Source: Chryseobacterium potabilaquae (GTDB lineage: Bacteria > Bacteroidota > Bacteroidia > Flavobacteriales > Weeksellaceae). Taken from it: a stretch of DNA of 64,000 nucleotides. The stretch lies in NCBI RefSeq assembly GCF_902728265.1, contig NZ_CACVBR010000015.1:1-64000 (forward strand), read 5' to 3'. Made by a program: the position numbers and the translations under genes. Shown piece by piece: positions 54,605 to 63,513 of this stretch (its first letter is position 1; each line of letters starts with the position of its first letter). The notes beneath the pieces are model-generated. The model searched no databases. It was given only the letters and a program-made list of their open reading frames with translations, and was not told the DNA's origin.

Positions 54605-54835
54605 CAGCGGTTTTAGAGTTAAGGGGTTCACGCAATGATTGACCATATCTAAAACTAATTTACTCATTAGGGTAAAAACTAATATCACACCATGAATCCT
54701 TAATAAAACTTAGCATGAGTACCTTTTACTGCATTGGAAATAACTATTTTTTCTATACAATAATTGGGGTGATTACCCCAAGGTTTTCAGTCAAGTTTTT
54801 TTAAGTACAAAACCGCAGAATTCCTGCGGTTTTGT
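54605..54835 (+). ncRNA. Candidate small RNA or untranslated transcript
   Basis: About 230 bases lie between a TATATTTG promoter box and a strong terminator, and no convincing gene is present. Only very short frames occur (the longest, 29 codons at 54715-54804, has no ribosome-binding site and no family resemblance). The stretch contains a local inverted repeat GGGGTGATTACCCC near 54768-54781, which may be a stem. It is a candidate small RNA; it could also be a degenerate remnant or an unusual leader of something not recognised. Confidence 0.35.
54807..54835. terminator. Intrinsic terminator of the candidate transcript and small lipoprotein gene
   Basis: ACAAAACCGCAG, loop AATTC, CTGCGGTTTTGT is a perfect 12-pair stem with a T/A run on each side, so it can end both the plus-strand transcript and the convergent lipoprotein gene. 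Confidence 0.85.
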
Positions 54836-54838
54836 TAT

Positions 54839-55048
54839 TTATTTATTTTTAGGAGTGTCTTTTTGTACATGTATGGTATCGGGAACGGTTTGTACAGGTT
54901 CTGAGTGAGCAACAGCACTATCTCCAAGATTGTTTCGTAAAGCTTCTTTATTATGTTCTTCTTTGAACTCTTCTCTATTTTGTTTTTTATCTGCACAGCT
55001 GGTTAAAAATACTAAGCTTACTATAGGAATTACTAATAAGTTCTTCAT
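54839..55048 (-). CDS. Small lipoprotein
   Basis: A 69-residue protein with a signal and lipobox FLTSC (Cys18) and a hydrophilic, Glu/Lys-rich mature part without other cysteine. No family is recognised. It begins with MKNLLVIPIVSLVFLTSC, which makes it a believable lipoprotein. It is monocistronic, between the terminators at 54807 and 55117. Confidence 0.7.
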   Translation of the reverse strand: MKNLLVIPIVSLVFLTSCADKKQNREEFKEEHNKEALRNNLGDSAVAHSEPVQTVPDTIHVQKDTPKNK

Positions 55049-55116
55049 AATTATTTTTTTAATGTTTGGTTATTTTCAAATATAAAGAATGTTTTCTTAA
55101 TGTAATGTTTTCAAAC

Positions 55117-55150
55117 AAAAAATCCGCAGATTAAAACTCTACGGATTTTT
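55117..55150. terminator. Bidirectional-type terminator downstream of pruA
   Basis: AAAATCCGCAGA, loop TTAAAAC, TCTACGGATTTTT form a stem with one C-A mismatch. The T run on the plus side and A run on the minus side allow termination in either direction; it lies about 30 bases from the pruA stop. Confidence 0.7.
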
Positions 55151-55178
55151 ATTATTTTTAAAATGGTGAGATTCTTTC

Positions 55179-56804
55179 TTATCCCAAATATGGATATTTA
55201 TAATCTTTTGGAGACACAAAAGTTTCTTTGATACTTCTTACAGATGTCCATCTTAGTAAGTTCATTTTAGAACCTGCTTTATCATTGGTTCCTGATGCTC
55301 TACCTCCTCCGAAAGGCTGTTGACCTACTACGGCACCTGTTGGCTTATCATTGATATAGAAGTTTCCGGATGCATTTTCTAATGCTTTAAATGCTTCATT
55401 AATAGCATAACGATCTTGTGCAAAAACAGAACCTGTTAATGAATATGGAGAAGAAGAATCTACTAATTCAAGGGTTTCTTTCCAGTCTTTATCTTCATAA
55501 ACATACACAGATAAAATAGGACCGAAAATTTCTTCTACCATACTTTCGTATTGTGGATTTGTTGTTTCGATTACGGTAGGATTCACAAACCATCCTTTAG
55601 AATCATCTACTTTTCCACCAATAGCTATCTTGGCTTCACCTGATGTGCTAGCTCTGTCAATATATCCTTTACATTTATCAAAAGAATTTTTGTCGATTAC
55701 CGCGTTGACAAAATTTGAAGGATCCTCAGGAGAACCAATTTTAATAGAAGCAATCTGAGTTTCCATCACTTTTTTCACATCAGCCCAAAGAGACTGAGGA
55801 ATATAGGCTCTTGAAGCTGCAGAACACTTTTGCCCTTGATATTCGAAAGCACCTCTTACTAAAGCGGTAGCTACTGCTTCTACATTAGCAGACGGATGAG
55901 CAATTACAAAGTCTTTTCCTCCAGTTTCACCCACAATTCTTGGATATGTTCTATAATTATGAATATTGTCACCGATCATTTTCCACATTCCTTGGAATAC
56001 TTTGGTAGAACCAGTAAAATGAAGTCCAGCAAAATCTTTGTGAGCTAATACTTTTTCTGCAGTATCTTTTCCATCTGTGAAGATCATGTTGATTACTCCT
56101 TTTGGAAGACCAGCTTCAGTTAAAACATCCATGATTACTTTTGCAGAATAAATTTGTTTATCCGAGGGTTTCCATACCACGACATTTCCAAGCATTGCCA
56201 TACATGTCGGAAGATTTCCTGAAATGGCTGTAAAATTAAAAGGAGTTACTGCAAAACAAAAACCTTCAAGAGGTCTGTATTCTACACGATTCCAGATTCC
56301 TGCGTCAGAAACTGGTTGTTCAGAATACATTTCTGTCATGAACTCAACATTGAATCTTAAAAAATCGATAAATTCACATGCAGAGTCAATCTCGGCCTGA
56401 TGTACATTTTTAGATTGTCCTATCATCGTTGCAGCGTTGATTACATCTCTGTAAGGTCCTGCGAGTAGATCAGCTGCTTTTAAGAAAATAGCAGCACGAT
56501 GTTCCCAACCTAATTCATTCCATTCTTTTTTTGCTGCTAATGCTGCATTAATGGCTTCATCAACATGTTGCATAGTACCTTTATAGTAAAAACCAAAATC
56601 ATGAGCATGATCCTGAGGAGACTGAAGCTGAACTTTTTCATCTGTTTTTACTTCTTTACCGTTGATGATCATAGGAATTTCTATCTTCTCGGCCCACATT
56701 TTTTTGTATTGAGCTATAAGGCTTTTTACTTCTGAAGAACCTGGAACATACGAATTTACGGGTTCATTTACGGCAAATGGTACTTGCGAAATTGCTTTTG
56801 ACAT
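55179..56804 (-). CDS. pruA: L-glutamate gamma-semialdehyde dehydrogenase
   Basis: A 541-residue NAD-dependent aldehyde dehydrogenase that turns glutamate gamma-semialdehyde (pyrroline-5-carboxylate) into glutamate in proline breakdown. Key features are PFNFTAISGNLPTCMAML, FTGSTKVFQGMW, the catalytic Glu in VGETGGKDF and Cys327 in YQGQKCSAASRAYIP, and NFYINDKPTGAVVGQQPFGGGRASGTNDKAG near the end, a P5CDH signature. No proline dehydrogenase gene is nearby. A TAAATTTG -7 box lies on the minus strand at 56848-56855. Confidence 0.96.
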   Translation of the reverse strand: MSKAISQVPFAVNEPVNSYVPGSSEVKSLIAQYKKMWAEKIEIPMIINGKEVKTDEKVQLQSPQDHAHDFGFYYKGTMQHVDEAINAALAAKKEWNELGWEHRAAIFLKAADLLAGPYRDVINAATMIGQSKNVHQAEIDSACEFIDFLRFNVEFMTEMYSEQPVSDAGIWNRVEYRPLEGFCFAVTPFNFTAISGNLPTCMAMLGNVVVWKPSDKQIYSAKVIMDVLTEAGLPKGVINMIFTDGKDTAEKVLAHKDFAGLHFTGSTKVFQGMWKMIGDNIHNYRTYPRIVGETGGKDFVIAHPSANVEAVATALVRGAFEYQGQKCSAASRAYIPQSLWADVKKVMETQIASIKIGSPEDPSNFVNAVIDKNSFDKCKGYIDRASTSGEAKIAIGGKVDDSKGWFVNPTVIETTNPQYESMVEEIFGPILSVYVYEDKDWKETLELVDSSSPYSLTGSVFAQDRYAINEAFKALENASGNFYINDKPTGAVVGQQPFGGGRASGTNDKAGSKMNLLRWTSVRSIKETFVSPKDYKYPYLG

Positions 56805-57190
56805 ATTATGTTGTATTATTTTAAATTGCTTAAGGATATTAAGTATACAAATTTACGATAATTAGAGAAAAGAAAAAATAGGATCTATTTTTGTAGTCGG
56901 TGATGTGATATTTTCCTATTTATAGAAATGTCATTTTTCGAAACATAAAAGATAAAATGATTTCATTTTTCTGGTATATAAAGTAAAAATATTTCACTTT
57001 ACTTATGGCTATTATACTTTAAATATAGAGTATTAAGATGGTTTATTTGTTATTTGTATGTGTTTAAATATGAGTTGATTATTGTGTGTGTTGAGATAAA
57101 AGGTATTCTAACTTGTTGTGATTTTGAACATTTTAAATAACCTTTTTGATAGCGTGTGTTTTTTTTATGTTTTACTTTTACATAACACTT
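56805..57190. other. AT-rich intergenic region upstream of pruA and the urease region
   Basis: About 385 bases without a gene. The minus strand carries a pruA -7 box TAAATTTG at 56848-56855. Near 57165 the plus strand has TACTTTTA, a possible weak -7 for the small exported-protein gene. No clear terminator, repeat or RNA structure was found in the rest. Confidence 0.6.
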
Positions 57191-57562
57191 ATGAAAGGTA
57201 TGAAAAAAAAGATATTACTATTTTCTGTCGTGCTATTTTGTACGATCTTATGTGCCAGTTTTGGGGTATATAAGAAAGATAGTATAGATTCTTCTCAGCC
57301 TTCCTTAAAAGATCACTTTTCACAAAAAACTAATAAAAATATACAGTCAGAAATATCTAACGTATTTTTTATTGATGATTTATCAGATGTTAATGATGTC
57401 GAGAAAGTAAAATTTGATTATTCGATTGTAGGACAGCAATGGTTAGACTACTTTTTTGAAAATTTTTCTTTTGATACTCCTATTTTGACACTTAGCAGCT
57501 ATGTTCACATCTTGGCTCCTCGATACATATTGTATCATTCTTTCAAAATTGCCGACTGCTAA
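57191..57562 (+). CDS. Small exported protein upstream of urease
   Basis: A 123-residue protein from ATG 57191 (a second in-frame ATG is at 57200). A hydrophobic segment KKKILLFSVVLFCTILCASFGV acts as signal or anchor. The mature part is polar, then partly aromatic, and ends FKIADC with a C-terminal cysteine. I do not recognise a family. It lies about 150 bases upstream of ureA on the same strand, with a palindrome-containing gap between, so it is probably not part of the same transcript. Confidence 0.55.
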   Translation: MKGMKKKILLFSVVLFCTILCASFGVYKKDSIDSSQPSLKDHFSQKTNKNIQSEISNVFFIDDLSDVNDVEKVKFDYSIVGQQWLDYFFENFSFDTPILTLSSYVHILAPRYILYHSFKIADC

Positions 57563-57594
57563 TCTTTTTTCGTATTCTATTGATCTTTACGATT

Positions 57595-57608
57595 TGTATC
57601 TAGATACA
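57595..57608. promoter_or_regulatory. 14-bp perfect palindrome upstream of ureA
   Basis: TGTATCTAGATACA is fully self-complementary and overlaps a second palindrome, CAGATCTG (57607-57614). The position, 103 bases before ureA, suits a binding site for a dimeric regulator. It could be a nickel or nitrogen regulator site; no experimental basis. Confidence 0.4.
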
Positions 57609-57656
57609 GATCTGTAAGACTCATTCCCTTTTTTTGATTTTATCTGTATTCCCATT

Positions 57657-57673
57657 TGTCTTTTCAAAAGACA
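57657..57673. promoter_or_regulatory. Inverted repeat immediately upstream of ureA
   Basis: TGTCTTTT-C-AAAAGACA is a perfect 8-bp inverted repeat around one base, 38 bases before the ureA ATG. The loop is too small for a good hairpin, so a protein-binding operator is more likely than a terminator. Confidence 0.4.
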
Positions 57674-57710
57674 GACCGATATCGTATGTCCAATTTTAAA
57701 TATAAAAAAT

Positions 57711-58013
57711 ATGCATTTAACACCTAGAGAAACAGAGAAGCTTATGCTATTTATGGCTGGTGAGCTTGCCTTGAAGAGAAAAGACCGAGGTCTTAAACTA
57801 AACTATCCTGAATCTGTAGCATTGATTAGTCATTTTTTGCTTGAAGGAGCAAGAGATGGTAAAAGAGTAGCAGAGCTTATGCAAGAAGGAGCTAATCTTC
57901 TTACCAAAGATGATGTTATGCCAGGTGTGGCAGAGATGATTCATGATGTTCAAATAGAGGCCACTTTTCCGGATGGAACTAAGTTGGTTACAGTACATAA
58001 TCCAATCCGTTAA
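57711..58013 (+). CDS. ureA: Urease subunit gamma
   Basis: A 100-residue cytosolic subunit of urease, which hydrolyses urea to ammonia and carbamate. Family features are [19 protein letters not shown] at the N-terminus, [21 protein letters not shown] in the middle, and [30 protein letters not shown] at the C-terminus. It is a separate gene, not fused to beta as in Helicobacter. ureB follows after ten bases. Confidence 0.98.
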   Translation: MHLTPRETEKLMLFMAGELALKRKDRGLKLNYPESVALISHFLLEGARDGKRVAELMQEGANLLTKDDVMPGVAEMIHDVQIEATFPDGTKLVTVHNPIR

Positions 58014-58023
58014 TACTTTTAAT

Positions 58024-58392
58024 ATGATACCAGGAGAAATTTTTGTAAAAGAAGGAACTATTATCTGTAATGAAGGCAGAAAAACAGTTAAAATAAAAGT
58101 AATAAATACAGGTGATAGACCTATTCAAGTGGGTTCACACTTTCACTTTTTTGAAGTAAATAAAGCGATGAGCTTTGATCGTGAAGCATCATTTGGAAAA
58201 AGATTAAATATTGTAGCCAGTACGGCTATTCGTTTTGAACCGGGGGAAGAAAAAGAAGTCGAATTAGTGGAGATTGGTGGGAATAAAGTGGCGAGAGGCT
58301 TTAATAATCTTGTTGATGGTTCTGTACATTCTGATGATCAGAAAAAAGTAAGTCTTGAGAAAGTAAAAGAATTAAATTTTAAAAATCATTAA
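58024..58392 (+). CDS. ureB: Urease subunit beta
   Basis: A 122-residue subunit from ATG 58024, starting [18 protein letters not shown] as in other bacteria; the frame is open 17 codons upstream inside ureA but that is not a plausible start. Diagnostic strands are [26 protein letters not shown] and [25 protein letters not shown]. It is followed by ureC after one base. Confidence 0.97.
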   Translation: MIPGEIFVKEGTIICNEGRKTVKIKVINTGDRPIQVGSHFHFFEVNKAMSFDREASFGKRLNIVASTAIRFEPGEEKEVELVEIGGNKVARGFNNLVDGSVHSDDQKKVSLEKVKELNFKNH

Positions 58393-58393
58393 T

Positions 58394-60115
58394 ATGAGTT
58401 TACATGTAGATAGAAAACAATACGCCAATATATTAGGTCCCACAACAGGAGATAAAATCAGACTTGGAGATACGGAGATTATTATTGAAATTGAAAAAGA
58501 TTTCACGTATTACGGGGACGAAGCAGTCTTTGGCGGAGGAAAAACAGTTCGTGATGGAATGGGGCAAAATGTTACGGCAAAAAGAAATGAAGGAGTTCTT
58601 GATCTTTGTATTACGGGAGCTGTAATTATTGATCACTGGGGAATTGTGAAGGCGGATATAGGAATTAAAGATGGCAAAATTGTAGGAATAGGAAAAGCCG
58701 GAAATCCTGATACGATGGATGGAGTTTCACCTAATATGATTATAGGTGCTTCTACGGAAGTACATGGAGGTAAAGGATATATTGTAACAGCTGGAGGGAT
58801 TGATACTCATATTCATTATATCTGTCCTCAACAGATTGAGACGTCTTTATATAGTGGTATTACTACCATGATTGGAGGAGGAACAGGTCCAAATGACGGT
58901 ACTAATGCTACTACTGTTACTCCCGGAAAATTCAATATGCAAAAAATGCTAGAAGCTGCTGAAGAATACCCTATGAATCTTGGATTCTTTGGAAAAGGAA
59001 ACTGTTCCGCTGAAGAGCCTATTGAAGAACAAGTGGAAGCAGGAGCATTGGGGGTAAAAATTCATGAAGATTGGGGGGCAACTCCTGCAGTGATTGATGC
59101 TGCTTTAAAAGTAGCCGATAAATATGATGTACAGGTGGCAATTCATACAGATACCCTTAATGAAGGAGGGTTTCTGGAGGATACCATGAGAGCTATTAAT
59201 GGAAGAGTAATTCATACTTTCCATACAGAAGGAGCAGGAGGTGGTCACGCTCCAGATATTATTAAAGCTGCCATGTACCCTAATGTCCTTCCTGCATCTA
59301 CCAATCCAACACGTCCCTATACGGTTAATACGATTGATGAACATTTGGATATGTTGATGGTTTGTCATCATTTAAGTAAAAATATTCCTGAGGATGTAGC
59401 CTTTGCAGATTCTCGTATTCGCCCTGAAACCATTGCAGCAGAAGATATTCTTCATGATATGGGAGTTTTCAGTATTATGAGTTCGGATTCTCAAGCTATG
59501 GGAAGGCCCGGTGAAGTCATTACGAGAACTTGGCAAACGGCAAGTAAAATGAAGGACCAAAGGGGAGCTTTACAAGAAGATGAAGGGGCAGAAAATGATA
59601 ATTACCGTACCAAAAGATATGTGGCAAAATATACGATCAATCCGGCAATTGCCCATGGAATTTCAGACTATGTAGGTTCTATTGAGGAAGGTAAATTAGC
59701 CGATTTGGTTATCTGGAAGCCTGCATTATTTGGAGTGAAACCTGAAATGATTGTAAAGGGAGGATTTGTAATTGCTGCTAAAATGGGTGATCCGAATGCT
59801 TCCATCCCAACACCACAGCCAATTATTTATAGAAATATGTTTGGAGCACACGGAAGAGCAAAATATGGAATTTGTGCCAATTTCGTTTCTCAGATCTCCA
59901 TAGACAATGGAACAATAGCTGAGTATAAGTTGGAAAAAATGATTCTTCCGGTAAAAAATTGTAGAAATATTTCTAAAAAAGATCTTATTCATAATGATAA
60001 GACTCCTCTTATTGAGGTTAATCCAGAAAATTACAAAGTAACGGTTGATGGTGAATATGTCACATGTGAACCTGCTGAAAAATTACCTTTAACTCAATTA
60101 TATTATTTGTTTTGA
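58394..60115 (+). CDS. ureC: Urease subunit alpha (catalytic)
   Basis: A 573-residue nickel amidohydrolase. The nickel-binding H-I-H pair is at D137-T-H139-I-H141, the carbamylated lysine is Lys222 in GVKIHEDWG, His in [10 protein letters not shown] and [11 protein letters not shown] bind nickel and substrate, and the flexible flap Cys324-His325 is in [22 protein letters not shown]. The length is typical (567-572). All catalytic residues appear intact. An intrinsic terminator follows within about ten bases of the stop. Confidence 0.98.
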   Translation: MSLHVDRKQYANILGPTTGDKIRLGDTEIIIEIEKDFTYYGDEAVFGGGKTVRDGMGQNVTAKRNEGVLDLCITGAVIIDHWGIVKADIGIKDGKIVGIGKAGNPDTMDGVSPNMIIGASTEVHGGKGYIVTAGGIDTHIHYICPQQIETSLYSGITTMIGGGTGPNDGTNATTVTPGKFNMQKMLEAAEEYPMNLGFFGKGNCSAEEPIEEQVEAGALGVKIHEDWGATPAVIDAALKVADKYDVQVAIHTDTLNEGGFLEDTMRAINGRVIHTFHTEGAGGGHAPDIIKAAMYPNVLPASTNPTRPYTVNTIDEHLDMLMVCHHLSKNIPEDVAFADSRIRPETIAAEDILHDMGVFSIMSSDSQAMGRPGEVITRTWQTASKMKDQRGALQEDEGAENDNYRTKRYVAKYTINPAIAHGISDYVGSIEEGKLADLVIWKPALFGVKPEMIVKGGFVIAAKMGDPNASIPTPQPIIYRNMFGAHGRAKYGICANFVSQISIDNGTIAEYKLEKMILPVKNCRNISKKDLIHNDKTPLIEVNPENYKVTVDGEYVTCEPAEKLPLTQLYYLF

Positions 60116-60124
60116 TGTGCAAGG

Positions 60125-60153
60125 AAAGGCTCGGTGCTTTTCCGAGCCTTTTT
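60125..60153 (+). terminator. Intrinsic terminator or attenuator after ureC, inside the urease operon
   Basis: AAAGGCTCGG, loop TGCTTTT, CCGAGCCTTTTT: a strong GC-rich stem with T run directly after the ureC stop. The accessory genes follow on the same strand, so it would lower their expression relative to ureABC. Confidence 0.85.
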
Positions 60154-60183
60154 AAAACTAACTATTTAATATTTTCTAGATCA

Positions 60184-60834
60184 ATGAACAATTTTAATAG
60201 AACCGCTTTTTCCCTAGCCCTAGTAGGATTGTCTATGGGTTCAGGGTCGATAAAAGCACAATTTTTAGGAGGAAGAAGGTTAAAGGATGATGAGGATGGA
60301 CCAAAAGGGCAGTTTATGGTTTACGGATCATTAGATTATTCAAAAATAACGACACCTTCCACGAGTAGTAGTACGGTTTCGAGTGCGCCTCTTGGAGTGG
60401 GATATTTTATTAATAATAATGATTTGATTGGGGTTAATTATGCCTATTCACAAAATGCAGTTGATCATAATGTAATATATAAACAAAATGAAGCCGGAAT
60501 TTGGTATAGTCCCTCCGTAATGCTCGGAAAATATTTTGTGTTGATTGCTCAGGTTGATGCTCATTATGTTTGGGGACAACAATTAACCGCCACTGCCGAA
60601 TCAATGGAAAGCTTTAGTGGATATCGCCTTCGTGCTTACCCTTTAATTGGAATAGTATTAGGAGGAGGTTGGGCGTTGAAGTTTAAATTCGCAGAACTTT
60701 CGATGCTTCAAACGAAAACAAAGCAAGAAGGCTGGACAAAAAACTATGTTGCCGGGATCAGTGGTTCCACATTTGGGGTTGGGATTTCCAAAAACTTTGA
60801 CTTCAGAAAAAAATCAAAAACAGATGATAATTAA
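60184..60834 (+). CDS. Outer-membrane barrel-like protein within the urease operon
   Basis: A 216-residue exported protein from the ATG at 60184 (signal MNNFNRTAFSLALVGLSMGSGSIKAQ). The mature part has alternating beta strands with aromatic residues, a low-complexity loop TPSTSSSTVSSAP near residues 57-70, and a terminal strand SGSTFGVGISKNFDFRKK. It resembles a small OmpW/opacity-like porin-type barrel. It lies between ureC and ureE, and its last codons overlap the ureE start by 11 bases. It could pass nickel or urea, but this is inference from position. Confidence 0.75.
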   Translation: MNNFNRTAFSLALVGLSMGSGSIKAQFLGGRRLKDDEDGPKGQFMVYGSLDYSKITTPSTSSSTVSSAPLGVGYFINNNDLIGVNYAYSQNAVDHNVIYKQNEAGIWYSPSVMLGKYFVLIAQVDAHYVWGQQLTATAESMESFSGYRLRAYPLIGIVLGGGWALKFKFAELSMLQTKTKQEGWTKNYVAGISGSTFGVGISKNFDFRKKSKTDDN

Positions 60835-61333
60835 CGAAACAATAGGTAATCTTATCCAAAACCCCACAACAAAACCTGTGGATTATTTGGATTTGGAATG
60901 GTTTGAAACGACGAAGAGAATTCAACGTAAAAAAACCAGATTAGGGATAGATATTGCCATAAAGTTCCTAAGAGAAGGTCAGCGATTAAGAGAAGGAGAT
61001 ATTCTTTTTGAAGATAATGAAAAGGTAATTGCGGTTAATATTATGGAGACGGAGGCTATTGTAATGTCTCCCGTTTCTTTACTGGAAATGGGAACCGTAT
61101 GTTATGAAATTGGAAATAAGCATATCCCGCTTTTTATTCAAGATGATAAAGTCTTATTGCCTTTTGAAATGCCTATGTATAGATGGCTGGAAGCAAGTGG
61201 TTTCAAACCTGAAAAACAATTTGTTAAGCTTTTAAATCTCTTGAAATCTAATGTAGAACCTCATGGGCATGGAAGTTTAGGCTCAACAATTTTTACTAAA
61301 ATTTTAAAAATGGCAGCTCCAAAAGATGAATAA
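60824..61333 (+). CDS. ureE: Urease accessory protein UreE
   Basis: A 169-residue nickel metallochaperone that feeds nickel to UreG for urease assembly. From ATG 60824 it starts MIINETIGNLIQNP and has the two-domain UreE layout: peptide-binding N-terminus with RIQRKKTRLGIDIAIKF and a C-terminal metal-binding part with GNKHIPLFIQDDKVLLPFE, MYRWLEASGF and PHGHGSLG. The His-rich C-terminal tail of the Klebsiella protein is absent. It overlaps the barrel-protein gene and the ureF start. Confidence 0.93.
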   Translation: MIINETIGNLIQNPTTKPVDYLDLEWFETTKRIQRKKTRLGIDIAIKFLREGQRLREGDILFEDNEKVIAVNIMETEAIVMSPVSLLEMGTVCYEIGNKHIPLFIQDDKVLLPFEMPMYRWLEASGFKPEKQFVKLLNLLKSNVEPHGHGSLGSTIFTKILKMAAPKDE

Positions 61334-62024
61334 TTTGAATATAAACTTTTTGTCGGGATTATTGCACCTATCTGACCCGACATTACCTATCGGAGGGTAT
61401 ACCCATTCCAATGGATTAGAAACATTTGTCCAGCAAAGAATTGTTCATGATAGGATCACAGCAAAAGAGTTTGTTGGAAATATGCTTCAATATAATCTTA
61501 AATATAATGATGGGGCGTTCATGAAATTAGCATATGAAGCGGCGCAAAATGGAGATTTGGAATTACTTTTAAGCCTTGATAATGAGTGTAATGTTGTAAA
61601 GTGTCCAAAAGAAATTCGTCAGGCAAGTCGGAAATTAGGACTTCGACTCATTAAAATTTTCAAAAGAAGGGAGAGTTTTTCTTTAATGGAAGCCTATGAA
61701 AAAGCAATCCAAGAGAATCAAGCAAATTCTCACTATTGTATTGTATTTGGAATCTATGCTTATTTAATGAAAATACCTTTATATGAAGCACTTTTAGGCT
61801 TCTATTACACATCGGTAGCGGGAATGATTACCAATGCGGTTAAACTCGTTCCTCTTGGGCAACTTGATGGTCAGGATATTCTATTCTCTTTATATCCGAT
61901 TATGGAAAAGATTGTTTTAGAAACAATTGAGGTAGAAAGAGACTTGGTAGGGCTTTGCAATACATCTTTTGACATTAGGTGTATGCAGCATGAAAGACTT
62001 TATTCAAGATTGTATATGTCTTAA
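61326..62024 (+). CDS. ureF: Urease accessory protein UreF
   Basis: A 232-residue helical protein that acts with UreG and UreD as the GTPase-controlled urease activation complex. LLHLSDPTLPIGGYTHSNGLETFV near the N-terminus is diagnostic, with VAGMITNAVKLVPLGQLDGQDIL near residue 170. It overlaps ureE by eight bases and ends 48 bases before ureG. Confidence 0.95.
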   Translation: MNNLNINFLSGLLHLSDPTLPIGGYTHSNGLETFVQQRIVHDRITAKEFVGNMLQYNLKYNDGAFMKLAYEAAQNGDLELLLSLDNECNVVKCPKEIRQASRKLGLRLIKIFKRRESFSLMEAYEKAIQENQANSHYCIVFGIYAYLMKIPLYEALLGFYYTSVAGMITNAVKLVPLGQLDGQDILFSLYPIMEKIVLETIEVERDLVGLCNTSFDIRCMQHERLYSRLYMS

Positions 62025-62072
62025 TGATAAGAAAAACTAATACTCATAATTAATAACAAAAATATAATCAAA

Positions 62073-62711
62073 ATGGAAAACAGAAAATATATAAAAGTAG
62101 GAGTAGCTGGTCCTGTAGGTTCAGGAAAAACCGCTTTATTAGAGCGTTTAAGCAGAAAGCTATATGGAACTTATGATTTGGGAGTGATCACTAATGATAT
62201 TTATACTAAAGAAGACGCAGAATTCATGGCTAAAAATAGTCTTTTACCTCATGATAGGATTATTGGTGTGGAAACTGGAGGTTGTCCTCACACGGCTATT
62301 CGTGAAGATGCCAGTATGAATTTGGAAGCAGTGGATGAACTTGCAGCACGATTCCCGGATATAGAATTGGTGCTTATAGAAAGTGGAGGGGATAATTTAT
62401 CTGCTACATTTAGTCCGGATCTTGCGGATGTTACTATTTTCATTATTGATGTAGCAGAAGGTGAAAAAATCCCAAGAAAAGGAGGTCCTGGAATTACGAG
62501 ATCAGATTTATTGATTATTAATAAAATCGATCTTGCTCCACACGTAGGTGCTAGTCTTGAAGTGATGGAAAGAGATGCCAGAAGAATGAGAAATGGAAAT
62601 CCTTTTGTGTTTACTAATCTTAAAACAGATGAAGGACTAGATAAAGTAATTGGATGGATCAAGAAATATGGTCTTTTAGAAGAATGTGAAGAACCGAATT
62701 TGGTAAGATAA
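62073..62711 (+). CDS. ureG: Urease accessory GTPase UreG
   Basis: A 212-residue SIMIBI-class GTPase. The P-loop GPVGSGKT is at residues 13-20, and the nickel site C71-P-H73 is in [10 protein letters not shown]. The Walker B region [21 protein letters not shown] and the base-specificity motif [11 protein letters not shown] (NKxD) are complete. It hydrolyses GTP to load nickel on the urease apoprotein with UreE, UreF and UreD. It is immediately followed by ureD (no gap). Confidence 0.98.
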   Translation: MENRKYIKVGVAGPVGSGKTALLERLSRKLYGTYDLGVITNDIYTKEDAEFMAKNSLLPHDRIIGVETGGCPHTAIREDASMNLEAVDELAARFPDIELVLIESGGDNLSATFSPDLADVTIFIIDVAEGEKIPRKGGPGITRSDLLIINKIDLAPHVGASLEVMERDARRMRNGNPFVFTNLKTDEGLDKVIGWIKKYGLLEECEEPNLVR

Positions 62712-63500
62712 ATGAATAGCCGTTTACATCTCATTGCAGGATTTAAGGCTGGAAAGTCTTATGTAAAAGATTTGTATGTTTCACTTCCTTTCAGGGTTGT
62801 TTCTGTGGGACAGCGTAAAAGTGATGATAAGCTTTATCAAATGATTATGAGCTCTTCTCCCGGAATTTTGGATGGAGATCATTACCATTTGGATATCTCT
62901 GTAGAAAAAGGAGCTTCATTACAATTACAATCGCAATCTTATCAACGATTGTTTAATATGAAAGATAAAGCTGTTCAGGAGCTCCATATTTCTATGGAAG
63001 ACGATACCTCTTTTGCGTATGTACCTCATCCTGTGGTTCCGCATGAAGATTCCAATTTTAAAAGTCAGGCAAAAATCCATATCGGGAATAATAGTCAGAT
63101 TATTATGAGTGAAATCATTACTTGTGGAAGAAAGCATTATGGAGAGGTTTTTAAGTTAAAACGTTTTCAAAACCTTACGGAAATTTATCATCAAAATAAA
63201 TTAGTTCTCAAAGATAATATACTTATTCAACCAGATTTGATTCCTATCAATAGCATAGGAAATCTTGAAGAATATACCCATCAAGGAACCCTTATTTTTT
63301 ATACAACCAAAGAACATGTACATAAAGAACACTTGATTAATACTATTATTGAATCAGCTGGAAAATTTCAAAATAAAATGGAAATAGGGGTTTCCGAGAT
63401 GGATGATAATGGATTTGTCGTAAGATCTTTAGGATATGGAGGTGAAATGATGTATGAATTTTTTCTTCATATTCAGGAGATTCTATGGGAATTAAATTAA
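62712..63500 (+). CDS. ureD: Urease accessory protein UreD
   Basis: A 262-residue beta-helical scaffold protein, also called UreH, that binds apo-urease and channels nickel from UreG. Family features are YVKDLYVSLPFRVVSV, SSSPGILDGDHYHLDISVEKGASLQLQSQSYQRLF and VPHPVVPHEDSNF, all close to the expected order. It starts on the base after the ureG stop. The nickel-permease gene follows after 13 bases. Confidence 0.95.
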   Translation: MNSRLHLIAGFKAGKSYVKDLYVSLPFRVVSVGQRKSDDKLYQMIMSSSPGILDGDHYHLDISVEKGASLQLQSQSYQRLFNMKDKAVQELHISMEDDTSFAYVPHPVVPHEDSNFKSQAKIHIGNNSQIIMSEIITCGRKHYGEVFKLKRFQNLTEIYHQNKLVLKDNILIQPDLIPINSIGNLEEYTHQGTLIFYTTKEHVHKEHLINTIIESAGKFQNKMEIGVSEMDDNGFVVRSLGYGGEMMYEFFLHIQEILWELN

Positions 63501-63513
63501 AATAACTTGAAAA

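Noticed and set aside
54715..54804. A 29-codon frame (ATG AGT ACC ...) inside the candidate small-RNA region
   Set aside because: No ribosome-binding site, no signal or family resemblance, and frames of this length are expected in AT-rich DNA.
57973..58023. Upstream extension of UreB inside the ureA 3' end
   Set aside because: The conserved UreB N-terminus begins at [11 protein letters not shown] (58024), and the extension is out of frame with ureA.
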